Part shown: piece after piece, positions 4,739-6,279 of the stretch
Layout of the letters: every line of letters begins with the position of its first letter
How positions within the stretch are numbered: position 1 is the stretch's first letter
Source: an uncultured Eubacteriales bacterium
GTDB taxonomy: Bacteria > Bacillota > Clostridia > Oscillospirales > CAG-272
Reading direction: 5' to 3'
NCBI GenBank assembly: GCA_934500855.1
Contig: CAKSUH010000099.1
Span: 1-6,279, forward strand
Length of the DNA: 6,279 bases
The notes under the pieces: model-generated
The model's database searches: none
What the model was told of the DNA's origin: nothing
What the model saw: only the letters and a program-made list of their open reading frames with translations
Translations under genes and position numbers: made by a program

Positions 4739-6279
4739 ATGATTACAGTCAACAACCTCAGTTTTCATTTCGGCGGTCAGCTTCTGTTCAAGAATGTCGA
4801 CCTCAAATTTACCCCCGGCAACTGCTACGGCATCATCGGTGCGAACGGCGCGGGCAAGTCGACTTTCCTGCGCATCCTTTGCGGCGAACTCGAGCCGTCC
4901 ACGGGAGAGGTCGTCATCCCCGACACCGTGCGGATGTCGGTCCTGCGGCAGGACCACTTCGCGTTTGACCAATACACCGTGTTGGATACGGTGATGATGG
5001 GCAACCGCAAGCTCTGGGATGTGATGAAGGAAAAGGACGCGATTTACGAAAAAGAGGATTTCACCGAGGCGGACGGTCTGCGCGCCTCCGAACTGGAAGC
5101 CGAATTTGCGGAAATGAACGGTTGGGAAGCCGAATCCGAGGTCTCCCGCCTGATTCAGGGCTTGGGTATGCCCGTGGAATCGCTGGAAGCGCTGATGTCC
5201 ACGCTCAAGGAAAGCGAAAAAGTCAAGGTCATGCTGGCGCAGGCGCTGTTCGGCAACCCCGATATCATCATGCTGGACGAGCCGACCAACGGTCTGGATA
5301 TGGACGCGGTGCTTTGGCTCGAGGACTTCCTCTCCGATTATTTCGGCACGGTTCTGGTCGTCTCTCACGACCGTCATTTCCTGAATGATGTTTGTACAAA
5401 CATTGTGGATATCGATTACAACGGAATCAAAATGTATGTCGGTAACTACGAGTTCTGGTACGAGTCCAGTCAGCTGATTCAGCGCATGATGAAACAGCAG
5501 AACAAGAAAGCCGAGGAGAAGATCAGGGAATTGCAGACCTTTATCTCCCGTTTCTCGGCGAACAAGTCCAAATCCCGTCAGGCGACCTCCCGCCGCAAGC
5601 TGCTTGACAAGCTGACGGTGGAGGAGATGCCCGCATCCTCGCGGCGTTATCCGTTCATCGGCTTTGACATGGACCGCGTGGCGGGCAAGGATATTCTGTT
5701 TGTCCGCGACCTGACCAAAACGGTTGGCGGCGTGACGCTGTTCAAAAATCTTTCCTTTACGGTCAACAAGGACGACAAGATCGCGCTTGTGGGTAACGAG
5801 CAGGCGATCACCGCGCTTTTCCGCATCCTGATGGAGGAGGACACAGCGGACAGCGGCGATTTCAAGTGGGGGGTGAGCATTACGAAATCCTACTTCCCGC
5901 ATGACAATACGCCCTATTTCAAGGACTGCGACCTCTCCATCATCGAATGGCTGGCGCAGTATTCCAAGGAGACAACGGAAACCTATCTGCGCGGCTTCCT
6001 CGGGCGGATGCTCTTCTCGGGCGACAGCGTATTCAAGCCCGTGAAGGTTCTCTCGGGCGGCGAAAAGGTGCGGTGTATGTTCTCCCGCATGATGCTCTTC
6101 GGCTCCAATTTCCTGCTGCTCGATCAGCCGACCGACCACCTCGATCTGGAGTCCATCAGCGCGGTCAACAACGGGCTTGCCACCTTCAAGGGAAATAATC
6201 GCGTAATCTGCTTTTTTCTTAAGGCCATAGAGGAAACGGCCCATAAGTTTATTGGCATTCGCTCTGTTCTTGTCAATCT
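4739..6279 (+). CDS. ABC-F ATPase, YbiT/YkpA subfamily, 3' end missing or disrupted
   Basis: Cytoplasmic protein with two ATP-binding domains and no membrane segments. ABC-F proteins act on the ribosome; the job of the YbiT/YkpA branch is poorly defined. Domain 1 has Walker A GANGAGKST (34-42), Walker B IIMLDEPTNGLD (176-187, catalytic E181) and H-loop SHD (209-211). Its signature position reads LKESEKVKV (156-164) instead of LSGGE-type, a relaxed region also seen in YbiT. The linker carries FISRFSANKSKSRQATSR (268-285), diagnostic of this subfamily. Domain 2 has a degenerate Walker A (GNEQAITALF, 352-361, no Lys), an intact signature LSGGEKVR (438-445) and Walker B LLLDQPTDHLD (459-469) with Gln463 where the catalytic Glu is expected. 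Thus one ATP site looks canonical and the other degenerate. The ATG follows AAGGCGGA (4720-4727) at 11 bases. Family similarity stops after TFKG (482-485, ending 6193), and the expected second SHD H-loop does not appear. The frame runs on, open, to the window edge (513 codons so far, against about 530-540 in relatives). Confidence 0.9.
   Translation, partial: MITVNNLSFHFGGQLLFKNVDLKFTPGNCYGIIGANGAGKSTFLRILCGELEPSTGEVVIPDTVRMSVLRQDHFAFDQYTVLDTVMMGNRKLWDVMKEKDAIYEKEDFTEADGLRASELEAEFAEMNGWEAESEVSRLIQGLGMPVESLEALMSTLKESEKVKVMLAQALFGNPDIIMLDEPTNGLDMDAVLWLEDFLSDYFGTVLVVSHDRHFLNDVCTNIVDIDYNGIKMYVGNYEFWYESSQLIQRMMKQQNKKAEEKIRELQTFISRFSANKSKSRQATSRRKLLDKLTVEEMPASSRRYPFIGFDMDRVAGKDILFVRDLTKTVGGVTLFKNLSFTVNKDDKIALVGNEQAITALFRILMEEDTADSGDFKWGVSITKSYFPHDNTPYFKDCDLSIIEWLAQYSKETTETYLRGFLGRMLFSGDSVFKPVKVLSGGEKVRCMFSRMMLFGSNFLLLDQPTDHLDLESISAVNNGLATFKGNNRVICFFLKAIEETAHKFIGIRSVLVN
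6194..6279. other. Foreign or chimeric tail at the end of the ABC-F frame
   Basis: From about 6194 the + strand frame reads NNRVICFFLKAIEETAHKF and onward, which does not match the ABC-F segment expected here (a strand, then SHDxxF). By hand count, 34 of these 86 bases are G or C (about 40%), well below the GC-rich gene before it. The reverse strand is also open across the tail in two frames; one reads NKLMGRFLYGLKKKADYAII, which looks protein-like, but I cannot assign it to a family. It could be the end of an inserted mobile element, a recombination junction, or an assembly chimera at a contig end. Confidence 0.5.

Noticed and set aside
4691..6244. 517-codon open frame on the minus strand opposite the ABC-F gene
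   Set aside because: The + strand frame has Walker, signature and linker motifs. The antisense frame is compositional and crosses the suspected junction at ~6193.

Overview
The window looks like chromosomal DNA from a Gram-positive Clostridia-type bacterium (Bacillota), probably a host-associated commensal. The pointers are an alanyl-tRNA synthetase with a Clostridia-style Cys-rich insert, a SipW/TasA-type secretion signal, a YbiT/YkpA-type ABC-F ATPase, consensus SigA promoters, strong Shine-Dalgarno sites, and a cluster of long perfect hairpins between genes. The lineage is inferred from family resemblance, not from a search. All genes read on the + strand, and each has its own promoter and, where its end is visible, its own terminator, so this is three single transcription units rather than one operon.

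Layout. Positions 1-193 hold three long inverted repeats and a terminator-like hairpin, with no credible gene. A near-consensus promoter (205-233) then drives alaS (284-2914), which ends in a strong terminator (2924-2957). The 484-base gap 2915-3398 is the most unusual part. It contains a perfect consensus extended -10 promoter, a second promoter-like pair 63 bases downstream, and a strong Shine-Dalgarno site before a GTG-started small ORF. That ORF is made almost wholly of a 79-base GACA tetranucleotide tract (19.75 units), and an intrinsic terminator follows it. After this leader comes a secreted protein (3399-4574) with a SipW-type signal, a TasA/camelysin-like N-terminal domain and a C-terminal beta-helix-like repeat region, closed by a terminator (4601-4634). 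A third promoter (4674-4702) drives an ABC-F ATPase (4739 to the window end) whose recognisable homology stops near 6193.

The main hypothesis is a phase-variable attenuator. The stop codon of the small leader ORF depends on the GACA copy number. In the present phase the ribosome stops 25 bases before the terminator hairpin. One unit more puts the stop inside the hairpin loop. One unit fewer carries translation through the terminator to within 40 bases of the secreted-protein start codon. Repeat slippage could therefore change terminator read-through and switch a surface or matrix protein on and off. The frames, stops and hairpins are read directly from the sequence; the switching is inference.

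Two smaller points stand out. In the ABC-F protein every readable element of ATP site 2 is degenerate (Walker A2, the catalytic Glu replaced by Gln, and the signature of the first domain) while site 1 is intact. The last ~86 bases drop to about 40% GC and do not continue the ABC-F family, which suggests a junction with a mobile element or an assembly chimera.
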